From positions 125,723 to 189,722 of the forward strand of contig JAUSND010000012.1 of NCBI GenBank assembly GCA_030646295.1: DNA of 64,000 bases, given 5' to 3'. Below, piece after piece: positions 38,040 through 48,073 of this stretch; positions within the stretch are counted from its first letter, which is position 1, and each line of letters begins with the position of its first letter. The notes beneath the pieces are model-generated. The model was not told the origin of the DNA, did no database searches, and worked only from the letters and a program-made list of their open reading frames with translations. The DNA comes from Moraxellaceae bacterium (GTDB lineage: Bacteria; Pseudomonadota; Gammaproteobacteria; Pseudomonadales; Moraxellaceae). The translations under genes were made by a program, and so were the position numbers.

Positions 38040-38317
38040 AAATCCTTTTCATTTTGCCGATTCGCTTCTACCGCATCGCCATTAGTCCGATGATGGCGCC
38101 GCACTGCCGTTTTTATCCCTCCTGTTCTGCCTACGCTGAAGAAGCATTGCGTCGCCATGGTGCTGCCAAAGGCATGTATCTGGCGTTGCATCGCGTGCTG
38201 CGTTGCCATCCCTGGGCAGACGGCGGACTGGACCCGGTTCCCGAAAAATTTTCCCTGCACCGCGTTGCCCCGGCAACCGGTACTCCCGAATCTCCACGCA
38301 TTTCCAAGGCGCCCTGA
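38036..38317 (+). CDS. yidD: Membrane protein insertion efficiency factor YidD
   Basis: A 93-aa protein with the YidD pattern: N-terminal amphipathic helix [15 protein letters not shown], then [20 protein letters not shown] and [18 protein letters not shown] with conserved cysteines. It assists YidC-dependent membrane insertion. Translationally coupled to rnpA (ATGA overlap) and 3 nt before yidC. Confidence 0.95.
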   Translation: MKILFILPIRFYRIAISPMMAPHCRFYPSCSAYAEEALRRHGAAKGMYLALHRVLRCHPWADGGLDPVPEKFSLHRVAPATGTPESPRISKAP

Positions 38318-38320
38318 TTT

Positions 38321-40009
38321 ATGGAACTCCGACGTACCCTGCTCATTGTGGCCATGGCAGTTGTTGGCTACATGCTCATCCTGACCTGGCAAAAGGATTA
38401 CGGCAGTCAGGCCGCAACTGCAGCCACACCTGCAACTGCCGCAGCGCCTGTGGCCGGTGATACGCCAGTAGTGCCGACTACTGCAGCAGTAGATGCCGAT
38501 GTACCGGCAATTCCCAGTGCTGTTGCCAACACCGCAGCACCTGCCGACAGTACCGTGCAGACCAGCGGTCTCATCAATGTCAAAACCGATGTGTTCGATA
38601 TCCAGATCGATACACGTGGTGGTGACATCGTGCGTGCCGCCCTGCCGAAATATACCGAGAGCATCGACAGCAAGAATGCCTTTGTCCTGATGGACCACTC
38701 GGCAGCACGTACCTTCATCGCACAGAGCGGTCTGATTGGTGCGAATGGTCCGGATGCATCAGCAGCAGGTCGTCCCCAGTACCAGACGACAGCACGCGAA
38801 TTTTCGATGGCAGAAAATGCAGACACACTGTCCGTTGCACTGGTGCTACAGGCGGAAAACGGCGTTGAAATCCAGAAGGTTTTTGAATTCACCCGCAACA
38901 GCTATCTGGTAAAGGTACGCTACGACATCATCAACCGTGGCACTGCACCGTGGAATGGTGTGATGTATGCGCAGCTGAAGCGCGACAGCAGCAAGGACCC
39001 GAGTGCGAGCAATCAGGGTTTCGGCATGTCGACGTTCCTGGGCGGCGCATGGTGGACCAAGGAAAAGCCGTACAACAAAGCTGACTTTGATGATTTTGCC
39101 GAAAGCCCGATGAAAGAATCCGTCACGGGTGGCTGGGCAGCAATGATCCAGCATTATTTTGTTTCTGCATGGGTGCCGGATGCAAAAGGCACCAATGTGT
39201 TCACCACCCGCAAGAGTGGCGACGACAACATTATCGGTTACACCGGCCCGCAGATTGCCGTCGCACCAGGTGCACAGCAAAAAATCGAAGCCTCGCTGTA
39301 TGTCGGCCCCAAGGTCCAGAAAATTCTCGAGACGGTTTCCCCTGGTCTTGAGCTGACGGTTGATTATGGCTGGCTGTGGCCGGTGTCGCAGTTCCTGTAC
39401 TGGCTGCTCAGCCTGATTCATGGCTGGGTTGGCAACTGGGGCTGGGCAATTGTGTTCCTGACCGTTCTGGTAAAGGCAGCGTTCTTCCAGCTTTCTGCTA
39501 CCAGCTACAAGTCCATGGCCAAGATGCGTACCGTGATGCCGGAAATGCAGCGCATCAAGGAGCAGCATGCCGGCGATCGCGCCAAGCAGTCGCAGGCCAT
39601 GATGGAGCTGTACAAGACCGAAAAGATCAACCCGCTGGGTGGCTGCCTGCCGATTCTCGTGCAGATGCCGGTATTCATTGCGCTGTACTACTGCCTGATG
39701 GAATCGGTGGAACTGCGTCATGCGCCATGGCTGGGCTGGATTCGTGACCTGTCCGTGATGGATCCGTATTTTGTGCTGCCGCTGATCATGGGTGCCACCA
39801 TGTTCGTCCAGCAGCAGCTGAACCCGGCGCCGCCAGATCCCATGCAGGCCAAGGTCATGAAGATCATGCCGGTTGTGTTCACCGTCATGTTCCTCTGGTT
39901 CCCGGCAGGTCTGGTGCTGTACTGGGTAGTCAACAACGGCCTTTCCATTCTGCAGCAGTGGATCATCACGCGACAGATTGAAGGTGCAAGTGGTAAGAAG
40001 AAGGCCTGA
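38321..40009 (+). CDS. yidC: Membrane protein insertase YidC
   Basis: A 562-aa inner-membrane insertase. One N-terminal membrane helix is followed by an Ala/Thr/Pro-rich linker (about residues 28-70), the large periplasmic beta-supersandwich domain P1 (about 80-345), and the conserved five-helix insertase core (about 360-555), including KAAFFQLSATSYKSMAKMR and NPLGGCLPILVQMPVFIALYY. The C-terminus is basic (GASGKKKA). Length fits the gram-negative type. Confidence 0.97.
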   Translation: MELRRTLLIVAMAVVGYMLILTWQKDYGSQAATAATPATAAAPVAGDTPVVPTTAAVDADVPAIPSAVANTAAPADSTVQTSGLINVKTDVFDIQIDTRGGDIVRAALPKYTESIDSKNAFVLMDHSAARTFIAQSGLIGANGPDASAAGRPQYQTTAREFSMAENADTLSVALVLQAENGVEIQKVFEFTRNSYLVKVRYDIINRGTAPWNGVMYAQLKRDSSKDPSASNQGFGMSTFLGGAWWTKEKPYNKADFDDFAESPMKESVTGGWAAMIQHYFVSAWVPDAKGTNVFTTRKSGDDNIIGYTGPQIAVAPGAQQKIEASLYVGPKVQKILETVSPGLELTVDYGWLWPVSQFLYWLLSLIHGWVGNWGWAIVFLTVLVKAAFFQLSATSYKSMAKMRTVMPEMQRIKEQHAGDRAKQSQAMMELYKTEKINPLGGCLPILVQMPVFIALYYCLMESVELRHAPWLGWIRDLSVMDPYFVLPLIMGATMFVQQQLNPAPPDPMQAKVMKIMPVVFTVMFLWFPAGLVLYWVVNNGLSILQQWIITRQIEGASGKKKA

Positions 40010-40029
40010 ACCGGCTTTCTGATGTCCCG

Positions 40030-40059
40030 GCAAAAAGGCTCCTTGCGGAGCCTTTTTGC
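40030..40059 (+). terminator. Terminator after yidC
   Basis: A perfect 13-bp stem (GCAAAAAGGCTCC / GGAGCCTTTTTGC) with a TTGC loop. The T-rich arm makes it a good intrinsic terminator between yidC and mnmE. Confidence 0.92.
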
Positions 40060-40117
40060 TATTCTGCAACGGCCATTAAACATTGGCCGACACCACTTCG
40101 TGATACAGGGCGCCTGC

Positions 40118-41497
40118 ATGAAAAGTACTGACACCATCGCTGCCATTGCCACGCCGCCCGGACGCGGTGGTGTCGGCATCGTGCGCGTGTCGGGACCAAA
40201 GGCCCACGCCATCGGCAAGGCCGTCATGCAGCGCGAACAGGACCTGCCGGTGCGGCGCGCCCTGTTCAGCGGCTTTCATGCCGACGATGGCAGTGAAATT
40301 GATGAAGGCCTGGTGCTGTTTTTCCAGGGGCCGCAGTCCTTCACCGGCGAGGATGTGATCGAGCTGCAGGGGCATGGTGGTCCGGTGGTGATGGACATGC
40401 TGCTGCAACGCACCTTGTCACTGGGTGCACGCATGGCGCGGCCGGGCGAATTTTCCGAGCGTGCCTTTCTGAATGACAAGCTGGACCTCGCCCAGGCCGA
40501 AGCCATTGCCGACCTGATTGATGCCGGTTCTGCCGAGGCGGCACGCTCGGCCGTGCGCTCGCTGGCCGGTGTGTTCTCGCAAAAAATCCATGCCCTTGTC
40601 GAGGCACTCATCCAGTTGCGCCTGTATGTAGAAGCAGCCATTGATTTTCCCGAAGAGGAAATTGATTTTCTGAGTGATGGCCGGGTCGAGGGTGAGTTGC
40701 GCGCGGTGCAGACGCATCTGGCCAGCGTCATGTCCGAGGCGCGTCAGGGTGCATTGCTGCGTGAAGGCATGCGCGTGGTGATTGCGGGCAAGCCTAATGC
40801 CGGCAAGTCCAGTCTGCTCAATGCGCTGGCCGGGTTTGATGCCGCCATTGTTACGGACATCGCCGGTACGACGCGTGATGTGCTGCGCGAGCAGATCCAG
40901 ATTGACGGCATGCCACTGCACATTATTGATACGGCGGGCCTGCGCGACACCAGCGATGTGGTGGAGCAGGAAGGCGTGCGCCGTGCGCTGAAGGAAGTGG
41001 AGCAGGCGGACCGCGTGCTGTTTGTGTTTGATGCCGCCAGCGAGACCGACCCGGTCAGTCTTGCTGCCGGATTTTTCAGCCCCTTGCCGCCGCCGGAAAA
41101 ACTTTTACTGATTGCCAACAAGTGCGATCTGGTGCCGGCGCTGGAAACCGGCATTGCCGAGCGTGCCGATGACAGCGGCCGTATCTACACGGAAGTCGTG
41201 CTGTCGGCACGGCGGGGCCAGGGGCTTGATGCATTGCGCGACACCCTGAAGGCCGCCATGGGTTTCCAGAGTGAAGGGGCTGGCTTGTTCACGGCGCGCC
41301 GGCGTCATCTCGATGCACTGGAGCGGGCACGACAGTCGCTGGCGACCGGACTGGAGCAGTTGCTGGGCACGGGTGCCGGCGAACTGCTGGCCGAAGACCT
41401 GCGCGTGGCACAGGAGGCATTGTCGGAAATCACCGGTGAATTTACCGCTGATGATTTGCTCGGCCGCATCTTTTCCAGTTTCTGTATCGGCAAGTAG
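40118..41497 (+). CDS. mnmE: tRNA uridine-5-carboxymethylaminomethyl modification GTPase
   Basis: A 459-aa GTPase that with MnmG installs cmnm5 on wobble U34. Domains: N-terminal folate-binding domain (about residues 1-118, [21 protein letters not shown]), helical domain, and inserted G domain (G1 [10 protein letters not shown]2 TTRD, G3 DTAGLRDT, G4 NKCD). The C-terminal FCIGK carries the essential Cys. ATG 40118 has AGGG upstream; an in-frame extension begins inside the yidC terminator. mnmG lies 1.6 kb downstream. Confidence 0.97.
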   Translation: MKSTDTIAAIATPPGRGGVGIVRVSGPKAHAIGKAVMQREQDLPVRRALFSGFHADDGSEIDEGLVLFFQGPQSFTGEDVIELQGHGGPVVMDMLLQRTLSLGARMARPGEFSERAFLNDKLDLAQAEAIADLIDAGSAEAARSAVRSLAGVFSQKIHALVEALIQLRLYVEAAIDFPEEEIDFLSDGRVEGELRAVQTHLASVMSEARQGALLREGMRVVIAGKPNAGKSSLLNALAGFDAAIVTDIAGTTRDVLREQIQIDGMPLHIIDTAGLRDTSDVVEQEGVRRALKEVEQADRVLFVFDAASETDPVSLAAGFFSPLPPPEKLLLIANKCDLVPALETGIAERADDSGRIYTEVVLSARRGQGLDALRDTLKAAMGFQSEGAGLFTARRRHLDALERARQSLATGLEQLLGTGAGELLAEDLRVAQEALSEITGEFTADDLLGRIFSSFCIGK

Positions 41498-41511
41498 GCA
41501 ACCCACCTGCA

Positions 41512-42738
41512 TCAATGGGCATCAGCCACCGCATCAAGATCAGGTTCCTCGCTGTCTTCAGCTTCTCTTGCCTGGACAACCCGGTTGCGCCCGGATTCCT
41601 TCGCTTCGTAAAGTGCCTTGTCGGCAGCCTTGAGCAGGTCGTTGAGATCATTGATGCCAGGTGCCGGGTAGCATGCCACGCCGAAACTTGCCGTCATGCT
41701 GATCTTCTGCCCATCCACCTCGACGCAGGTAGTGGCAATTTTTTCACGGATGCGTTCGGCCACGGCTGCCGCGCCATCAATCGTGGCATTGGGTAACAGG
41801 ATGGCAAACTCTTCACCCCCGTAACGCCCGACCTCGTCATATTGCCGGGCCATCTCCATCAGGATGGACGATGCAACGACCAGCACCTTGTCGCCAGCAT
41901 GGTGACCCCAGGTATCGTTGATGCGCTTGAAGTGATCCAGATCGACCATCACACAGGCAACATGCGCCGGCACGCGCCGTGCCCGTGACAGCTCGCTTTG
42001 TCCACGGGCAATGAATGAGCTGCGATTGGTCAGGCGGGTCAGTCCGTCAATGGTCGACATTTCGCGGTACAGATCTTCGCGCTCCACCCAGCGGCTGATG
42101 GCTGCCATGCTGATACGGCTGATGGCGAGCAAAATGGCACCAAGCGTGACCTGCACGGCCAGCCAGCCCGTTACCGGGGCGCCATCCGGCGTGATCGGCG
42201 CCACTGCAAACAGCGGAGCCGTCTGGACTGCGCCGGTAAAATCGATGACCGCAAAAACCATCATGACCACACACACCAGAAAATACGCGGTGAGGATCTT
42301 GTGGATATTGACCAGTGCCGAGGTGATGTTGATGCCGAGGAAGATCAGCAACAGTCCCTGCGAGAAGTGGGTGCCGGTCAGGAAGCTGCCGACCAGCACA
42401 TTGACCACAAATGACCCCACCACAAAGTTTTCAAGCGCGGGCCAGTCGCTGTTTTCATGGCGGCGGCGCAGGGCTACCGCGATATACGTACCCAGCACGA
42501 TGGCGTGGACCACGTAAAAGGCCAGCAACCACACGCCGACACCGTGATCGATGAAGCGGGGGGTAAGCCACATGGCGGTCAGCAGTGTGGCGCCAAGCAT
42601 CACCGGTGCAATCATCACCAGCGATGCCAGCAGGATCAGTCGATCAATCGCACGCCAGTCGAGCGGGTTGGAGAACCAGGAAAAATCATCGGGAACCGTG
42701 CTGCCTGCAGAAACGGGCGTTTGCGTCTGGCGTGTCAT
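41512..42738 (-). CDS. GGDEF diguanylate cyclase with membrane sensor region
   Basis: A 408-aa inner-membrane enzyme that would make cyclic di-GMP. Six hydrophobic segments (about residues 30-220) are followed by a short linker and a GGDEF domain (about 235-395): DGLTRLTNRSSF, DLDHFKRINDTWGHHAGD, and the active-site RYGGEEF. An RQYD sequence five residues before GGEEF matches an inhibitory I-site, so product feedback is likely. The start at 42738 has AGGAA; a longer frame to 42831 lacks support. It lies on the minus strand between mnmE and mnmG, where many relatives have no gene. Confidence 0.92.
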   Translation of the reverse strand: MTRQTQTPVSAGSTVPDDFSWFSNPLDWRAIDRLILLASLVMIAPVMLGATLLTAMWLTPRFIDHGVGVWLLAFYVVHAIVLGTYIAVALRRRHENSDWPALENFVVGSFVVNVLVGSFLTGTHFSQGLLLIFLGINITSALVNIHKILTAYFLVCVVMMVFAVIDFTGAVQTAPLFAVAPITPDGAPVTGWLAVQVTLGAILLAISRISMAAISRWVEREDLYREMSTIDGLTRLTNRSSFIARGQSELSRARRVPAHVACVMVDLDHFKRINDTWGHHAGDKVLVVASSILMEMARQYDEVGRYGGEEFAILLPNATIDGAAAVAERIREKIATTCVEVDGQKISMTASFGVACYPAPGINDLNDLLKAADKALYEAKESGRNRVVQAREAEDSEEPDLDAVADAH

Positions 42739-43069
42739 CAGCTTTCCTGGATGGGGGAGTGCATGCTTTCGATTCTCGGCCTGTGACGGACAGGGAAACA
42801 AGGCAGCCGGGCGCATCAGGGAGGGAAACAACGAACGCTTGTCGGGAAGTCGACGTAAAACCGCCTGCTGCGGGCAGGGTGTTGCCTTGCTGCAAATCCA
42901 GGGCAGGCAACGCCTGATGAAGCCTACACGCTATTAGTATGTGCTTACTTACCCAGATGGGGCAATGAAAAGTGGCTTTCCGGGTGGTCAAAAAGTGAAC
43001 GCCCCGGTTCTTTTTACCCGGTCTACCCGTATACTACGTTCCCCCTTTTTTTTGCGACGTTTGGCGACC
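42739..43069. other. Divergent intergenic region, 331 bp
   Basis: This region holds the ribosome site of the GGDEF gene (minus) and the mnmG promoter (plus). I see no additional gene or RNA element; the rest is unremarkable sequence with a C/T-rich run just before mnmG. Confidence 0.5.
43008..43035 (+). promoter_or_regulatory. Candidate promoter for mnmG-rsmG-parAB
   Basis: A good -10 TATACT (43030-43035) with a poor -35 TTCTTT (43008-43013) at 16-bp spacing, about 35 bases before the mnmG start. Confidence 0.5.
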
Positions 43070-44965
43070 ATGCGCTACCCCACACCCTATGACGTGATTG
43101 TGATCGGCGGCGGCCACGCCGGCACAGAAGCCGCGCTGGCGGCTGCACGCATGGGCTGCCGGACGCTGCTGCTCACCCACAATGTGGAAACGCTGGGGCA
43201 GATGAGCTGCAACCCTGCTATTGGCGGGATCGGCAAGTCGCATCTGGTGCGCGAGATAGATGCGCTGGGTGGCGCCATGGCCCTGGCCACCGACATGGGC
43301 GGTATCCAGTTTCGCATCCTGAATTCCAGCAAGGGTCCGGCCGTACGTGCCACCCGGGCGCAGGCCGACCGCGTGCTGTACAAGGCGGCCATCCGCGGCA
43401 TGCTGGAAAACCAGACCAACCTCGATATTTTCCAGCAGGCCGCCGATGACCTGATTGTGGAAGGCGAGACCGTCAAGGGTGTGGTCACGCAGACCGGTAT
43501 CCGCTTTGACGCGAAAGCGGTGGTGCTCACCACCGGCACCTTTCTCGGCGGCACCATTCATATCGGCTTGCAGAATCACCGTGGCGGCCGCGCCGGCGAT
43601 CCACCCTCGATTGCCCTGGCCAACCGCCTGCGCGAACTGCCGCTCAATGTCGGCCGATTAAAAACCGGTACACCACCACGCATCGATGCAAAGAGCGTCG
43701 ACTTTTCCGTAATGAAAGTGCAGCCGGGCGATACACCAACGCCGGTGATGTCCTTTATGGGATCGCGCGCGATGCACCCGCAGCAGGTGAACTGCTGGAT
43801 CACGCAGACAAATCTGCAAACGCACGACATCATCCGTGGCGGTCTCGATCGTTCGCCCATGTACACCGGTGTGATTGATGGCGTGGGCCCGCGCTACTGC
43901 CCGTCGATTGAAGACAAGATCCACCGTTTTGCCGACAAGGACTCGCACCAGATTTTCATCGAGCCCGAAGGCCTGACGACACATGAGCTCTACCCCAACG
44001 GCATTTCCACCTCACTGCCGTTTGATGTCCAGCTGGCCCTGGTGCGCTCGATCCGTGGCATGGAAAACGCGCACATCACGCGCCCCGGCTATGCCATCGA
44101 ATACGATTACTTTGATCCGCGTGACCTCAAGCACACGCTGGAAACCAAGGTCATCCATAACCTGTTTTTTGCAGGACAGATCAACGGCACCACCGGTTAT
44201 GAAGAAGCCGGGGCGCAAGGTCTGCTGGCCGGACTTAATGCCGGTCTGCGTGCGCAGGAAAAAGAAGGCTGGTACCCGACGCGCGATGAAGCCTATCTGG
44301 GCGTGCTGGTCGACGACCTCATCACGCTGGGCACAAAAGAGCCGTACCGCATGTTCACCTCGCGCGCCGAATATCGCCTGATGCTGCGCGAAGACAATGC
44401 CGACCAGCGCCTGACGGCCAAGGGCCGTGAACTCGGTCTGGTTGATGACACACGCTGGGCCGCGTACTGCGAAAAGATGGAAGCCATCGAGCGCGAGACA
44501 CAGCGCCTGAAATCCACCTGGGTACATCCCGGCTCGGCCATGGCCGAGCAGTTTGTCAGCAGCACAGGGCAGGAACTGTCGCGCGAATATTCGATGATGG
44601 ATCTGCTGCGCCGCCCGCAGGTGAGCTATCCGCACATCCAGGCACTGGGTGGCAGTGAGGTCAGCGAAGCCGTGGGCGAGCAGATCGAGATCATGGCGCG
44701 TTACGCCGGCTACATTGATCGTCAGGCCGAAGAAATTGAACGCTTCAAGCGTCATGAAGAAACACGGCTGCCGGAAGCCTTTGATTACGACACGGTCAGC
44801 GGCCTGTCGAACGAAGTGCGTGCCAAGCTGAAACAGGTACGCCCGGAAACGCTGGCACAGGCGGCCCGCATTCCCGGCGTGACCCCGGCAGCGGTATCGC
44901 TGCTGCTGATCTGGCTGAAAAAGAACGGCATCAGTCACCGCGTGACGGAACAGGAAGCTTCATGA
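43070..44965 (+). CDS. mnmG: tRNA uridine-5-carboxymethylaminomethyl modification enzyme MnmG (GidA)
   Basis: A 631-aa FAD protein, partner of MnmE. The FAD-binding Rossmann motif is [21 protein letters not shown]; the GidA signatures [15 protein letters not shown] and [17 protein letters not shown] are present. The C-terminal helical domain ends in [19 protein letters not shown], used for MnmE contact. Length matches E. coli MnmG (629). It overlaps rsmG by 4 nt. Confidence 0.98.
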   Translation: MRYPTPYDVIVIGGGHAGTEAALAAARMGCRTLLLTHNVETLGQMSCNPAIGGIGKSHLVREIDALGGAMALATDMGGIQFRILNSSKGPAVRATRAQADRVLYKAAIRGMLENQTNLDIFQQAADDLIVEGETVKGVVTQTGIRFDAKAVVLTTGTFLGGTIHIGLQNHRGGRAGDPPSIALANRLRELPLNVGRLKTGTPPRIDAKSVDFSVMKVQPGDTPTPVMSFMGSRAMHPQQVNCWITQTNLQTHDIIRGGLDRSPMYTGVIDGVGPRYCPSIEDKIHRFADKDSHQIFIEPEGLTTHELYPNGISTSLPFDVQLALVRSIRGMENAHITRPGYAIEYDYFDPRDLKHTLETKVIHNLFFAGQINGTTGYEEAGAQGLLAGLNAGLRAQEKEGWYPTRDEAYLGVLVDDLITLGTKEPYRMFTSRAEYRLMLREDNADQRLTAKGRELGLVDDTRWAAYCEKMEAIERETQRLKSTWVHPGSAMAEQFVSSTGQELSREYSMMDLLRRPQVSYPHIQALGGSEVSEAVGEQIEIMARYAGYIDRQAEEIERFKRHEETRLPEAFDYDTVSGLSNEVRAKLKQVRPETLAQAARIPGVTPAAVSLLLIWLKKNGISHRVTEQEAS

Positions 44966-45585
44966 GCCAGTCACCGGAAAGCCGGCTGCGTGCCGGCGTT
45001 GACCAGTTGTCGTTGCAACTGCCCGATGGCGCCATGGAAAAACTGCTGGCCTATCTGGCATTGCTGGTGAAATGGAATGCCGCGTACAACCTGACCGCTA
45101 TACGCGATCCGGAACAGATGGTGATCAAGCACCTGCTCGACAGTCTGGGCATTGTGCCGCACGTGCAGGGCAAGACGCTGATTGATGTGGGAACCGGTGC
45201 AGGCTTGCCTGGCCTCATGCTGGCCATTGCAAAACCGGACCTGCAGGTAACGCTGCTCGACAGCAACGGCAAGAAGGTCCGTTTTCTGCGGCAGGTTATT
45301 GCCGACCTGCAGATAACGAATGCCGACGCGGTGCAGAGCCGAGTCGAAGAATTTGATCGTAAGTTTGATCTGGTCAGCAGTCGTGCGTTTGCCACGCTGG
45401 CAGACATGGTGAACGGCAGCAGGCAGTTGCTGGCAGACGGTGGCGAGTTTCTGGCCATGAAAGGGCAGCACCCGGCAGACGAAATTGCCGCACTGCCAAC
45501 AGGATTTGTGGTGCGGGATGTGGTGCCGTTGCACATCCCTTTTCTGGATGAAGAGCGGCATCTCGTGCGGATTGTGCACGGCTGA
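44962..45585 (+). CDS. rsmG: 16S rRNA (guanine527-N7)-methyltransferase
   Basis: A 207-aa SAM methyltransferase (GidB) that modifies G527 of 16S rRNA; loss gives low-level streptomycin resistance in other bacteria. The SAM motif is [17 protein letters not shown], preceded by [25 protein letters not shown] and followed by [13 protein letters not shown]. The start overlaps the mnmG stop (ATGA), the standard arrangement. Confidence 0.97.
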   Translation: MSQSPESRLRAGVDQLSLQLPDGAMEKLLAYLALLVKWNAAYNLTAIRDPEQMVIKHLLDSLGIVPHVQGKTLIDVGTGAGLPGLMLAIAKPDLQVTLLDSNGKKVRFLRQVIADLQITNADAVQSRVEEFDRKFDLVSSRAFATLADMVNGSRQLLADGGEFLAMKGQHPADEIAALPTGFVVRDVVPLHIPFLDEERHLVRIVHG

Positions 45586-45589
45586 ATTT

Positions 45590-45614
45590 TTCCCTCTCCC
45601 GCTGGGAGAGGGAA
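45590..45614. repeat. Stem-loop of the CTCCC/GGGAG type (copy 2)
   Basis: TTCCCTCTCCC and GGGAGAGGGAA form a perfect 11-bp stem with a GCT loop between rsmG and parA. It could slow transcription or protect mRNA ends; there is no T-tract after it. Confidence 0.6.
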
Positions 45615-45633
45615 CACATAGAGCGGGGAAGGC

Positions 45634-46428
45634 ATGGACAAGATTCTGGCGGTGACCAACCAGAAAGGTGGCGTAGGCAAGACCACCACCAGTGTGAATC
45701 TGGCAGCATCGCTGGCGGCGACAAAACGCCGCGTGCTGCTCATCGACCTGGACCCGCAAGGCAATGCCACCATGGGCTCGGGTGCCGACAAGCACGACAT
45801 TGCCCACAGCGCCTATGACGTGCTGACGCGGCAGTGCACCGCCGAGCAGGCCATCGTTACCGGGCTGGATGCCGGCTATCACCTGATTGGTGCCAACGGT
45901 GATCTGGTTGCCGCCGAAGTCGAGCTGATGAATGCCATTGGCCGCGAACTGCGTCTCAAGCAGGCACTCGACACCATTCGTGATCGTTATGATTTCATCA
46001 TCATCGACTGTGCCCCGTCGCTCAACATGCTGACCGTGAACGGACTGGTGGCTGCCGATGGCGTCATCATTCCCATGCAGTGCGAATATTTTGCACTCGA
46101 AGGCCTGGCGGCACTGATGGATACCATTGATCAGGTGACGCAGACCGTAAACCCCAGGCTGCATGTCACCGGTATCCTGCGCACCATGTTTGATCCGCGC
46201 AACACATTGGCCACCGATGTCTCCGCCGAGTTGCTGACGCATTTCCCCGACAGCGTTTTGGAAACCATCATCCCGCGCAACATCCGTCTGGCCGAAGCCC
46301 CCGCGCACGGCATGCCGGTATTGCTGTACGACAAGGCCTCGCGTGGCGCCATGTCGTATCTGGCATTGGCCGCAGAACTGTTGCGCCGGCAGGACACCCC
46401 GCGCGAAACAGCAACCGAAACAGCCTGA
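45634..46428 (+). CDS. parA: Chromosome partitioning ATPase ParA (Soj)
   Basis: A 264-aa deviant-Walker ATPase: NQKGGVGKTTTSVNLAASLA at the N-terminus, LLIDLDPQGNATMGSG (switch region), and IIIDCAPSLNMLTVNGL (Walker B). ParA binds DNA non-specifically and moves ParB-parS complexes. A good ribosome site (GGGAAGG) precedes ATG 45634. It is followed by parB after a small stem-loop. Confidence 0.97.
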   Translation: MDKILAVTNQKGGVGKTTTSVNLAASLAATKRRVLLIDLDPQGNATMGSGADKHDIAHSAYDVLTRQCTAEQAIVTGLDAGYHLIGANGDLVAAEVELMNAIGRELRLKQALDTIRDRYDFIIIDCAPSLNMLTVNGLVAADGVIIPMQCEYFALEGLAALMDTIDQVTQTVNPRLHVTGILRTMFDPRNTLATDVSAELLTHFPDSVLETIIPRNIRLAEAPAHGMPVLLYDKASRGAMSYLALAAELLRRQDTPRETATETA

Positions 46429-46438
46429 TATTTTTTTC

Positions 46439-46461
46439 CCCTTTCTCCACAAGAGAAAGGG
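46439..46461. repeat. Stem-loop of the CTTTCTC/GAGAAAG type (copy 3)
   Basis: CCCTTTCTC (46439-46447) and GAGAAAGGG (46453-46461) form a 9-bp stem just before parB, immediately after a seven-T run. It is similar in shape and sequence to the elements at 33356 and 45590. The parB ribosome site is within or next to its right arm. Confidence 0.55.
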
Positions 46462-46471
46462 CTATGGTGAA

Positions 46472-47377
46472 ATGGACATGACAACGACGACAAAAAAGCG
46501 CGGACTCGGTGGCGGACGCGGCCTGGATGCATTGCTCTCTGGTGTAAAACAGGTCAAGGAAACCGTGGCTGCAGTGGAAGGCGGCAAGATGCCGGTTGAT
46601 GGCGAACTGAAAAAGGTTCCCGTCGAGTTTCTGCAGCGTGGTCGTTACCAGCCCCGTCGCGACATGGACCCGGCCGCCCTGCAGGAGCTGGCCGACTCCA
46701 TCAAGCTGCAAGGAGTAATGCAGCCAATCGTTGTGCGCCCGGTGGGCGAGAACAAGTACGAAATCATTGCCGGTGAACGTCGCTGGCGTGCCACCCAGCT
46801 GGCAGGTATCGACACCATTCCGGTCATCGTCCGCGACATTACGGATGAAACCGCCATTGCCATGGCGCTGATCGAAAACATCCAGCGTGAAAACCTGAAC
46901 CCGATGGAAGAAGCGATTGCCATGCAGCGCTTTGCCGACGAGTTCCAGTTTACCCACCAGCAGATTGCCGACGCCGTGGGCAAGTCCCGCGCCACGGTAA
47001 CAAACCTGCTGCGCTTGATGTCGCTCAATGCAGAAGCCAAGACACTGCTGGAACATGGTGATCTGGAAATGGGCCATGCCAAGGCATTGCTCGGCCTGCC
47101 CGACAACCTGCAGGGCAAGGCTGCCCGCGCCGTGGTGGCCAAGGACTTGTCGGTACGCCAGACCGAAGCCATGGTGCGCGCACTGCTGGCACAAAAGGCC
47201 GAGAGCGCCGAAGGCGACAAGGCACTCGACCCCAACGTGCGCAAGCTGCAGGACGAGATTACCGACAGGATCGGTGCGCCCGTGCAGATTGAATACAATG
47301 CCAAGGGCAAGGGCCGACTGGTTATCAACTACAACACGCTTGATGAGCTGGACGGTATTCTCGCCCACATCAAGTAA
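46472..47377 (+). CDS. parB: Chromosome partitioning protein ParB (Spo0J)
   Basis: A 301-aa parS-binding CTPase clamp. N-terminal KKRGLGGGRGLDALLSG (ParA-interaction box), then the ParB/Srx domain with RYQPRRDMDPAALQELADSI, the GERRWRATQLAG block (CTP-binding GERR), ENIQRENLNPMEEAIA, and the HTH FTHQQIADAVGKSRATVTNLLRLMSL, ending with a dimerisation tail. ATG 46472 or ATG 46478 could be the start; neither Shine-Dalgarno is decisive. Its targets are the two parS sites in recF. Confidence 0.96.
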   Translation: MDMTTTTKKRGLGGGRGLDALLSGVKQVKETVAAVEGGKMPVDGELKKVPVEFLQRGRYQPRRDMDPAALQELADSIKLQGVMQPIVVRPVGENKYEIIAGERRWRATQLAGIDTIPVIVRDITDETAIAMALIENIQRENLNPMEEAIAMQRFADEFQFTHQQIADAVGKSRATVTNLLRLMSLNAEAKTLLEHGDLEMGHAKALLGLPDNLQGKAARAVVAKDLSVRQTEAMVRALLAQKAESAEGDKALDPNVRKLQDEITDRIGAPVQIEYNAKGKGRLVINYNTLDELDGILAHIK

Positions 47378-47378
47378 C

Positions 47379-47408
47379 CGGTAACCGCCCGTGTTGGCGG
47401 GTTACCGC
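47379..47408 (+). terminator. Hairpin after parB
   Basis: GGTAACCGCCC and GGCGGGTTACC can pair with a small internal offset around a short loop, directly after the parB stop. No T-tail follows, so this is only a candidate attenuator. Confidence 0.4.
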
Positions 47409-47425
47409 CTGACAGGACGTTAACT

Positions 47426-48073
47426 GTGCGCGCACTGATTGTTGCCTGCCTCCTTTTCTTCATGCCGCTGCCAGCAATGGCCGCAGCATGGGATATGGTG
47501 CGCAATGATCCCGAGCGCGACATCCGCGTGTATGTGCGCGACGTTCAGAAGTCCTCGTACAAATCCTTTTATGCCGTCACCCGCTTCAAGACCAGTCTTG
47601 GCGCGGTAGTGGCCGTGCTGTCTGATGTGCCTGCCATGCCGGAATGGATTGCCCGCATGCGTGGCGTTACATTGCTGCGCCGCTCCGGCGACAACGAGTT
47701 GTGGGTGCATGCCAGCTACCGTTTGCCTTACCCGTTTCTTGAGCGCGAGGCTGTGCTGTACTCAACACTCAGGCAAGACCCGCAAACACGCGTAGTGACA
47801 ATCACAACCCGCAGCGTGCCAGGCATGGTGGGTACGCGCAAAGACCGGCTGCGCCTGATCAACATGCACAGCATCTGGAAGTTGACCCCCGAGAAAAACG
47901 GCATTGTCCGTATCGAATTCTGGGGCGAGGGCGAGCCAGGTGGCTATGTACCGCCCCTCCTGTTCAACTACAACCTGCCCGACGAGCCCGTGCAAACGCT
48001 GCGCAACCTGCGCCAGATGCTGGTGAGAGAGAAATACCAGAAGCGGCAACTGCATTACATACGGGAGCTTTGA
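47426..48073 (+). CDS. Exported START-domain (lipid-binding) protein
   Basis: A 215-aa protein with a signal peptide (residues 1-20, ending PAMA) and a START/SRPBCC-like fold. Landmarks are WDMVRNDPERDIRVYVRDV, ALVAVLSDVPAMPEWIARM (the helix-strand expected in START proteins), and YPFLEREAVLYSTL. Proteobacterial relatives are annotated as START domain-containing proteins of unknown ligand. The start is GTG with AGGA upstream. Its 3' end overlaps the convergent TPR-like gene by 19 nt. Confidence 0.8.
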   Translation: MRALIVACLLFFMPLPAMAAAWDMVRNDPERDIRVYVRDVQKSSYKSFYAVTRFKTSLGAVVAVLSDVPAMPEWIARMRGVTLLRRSGDNELWVHASYRLPYPFLEREAVLYSTLRQDPQTRVVTITTRSVPGMVGTRKDRLRLINMHSIWKLTPEKNGIVRIEFWGEGEPGGYVPPLLFNYNLPDEPVQTLRNLRQMLVREKYQKRQLHYIREL

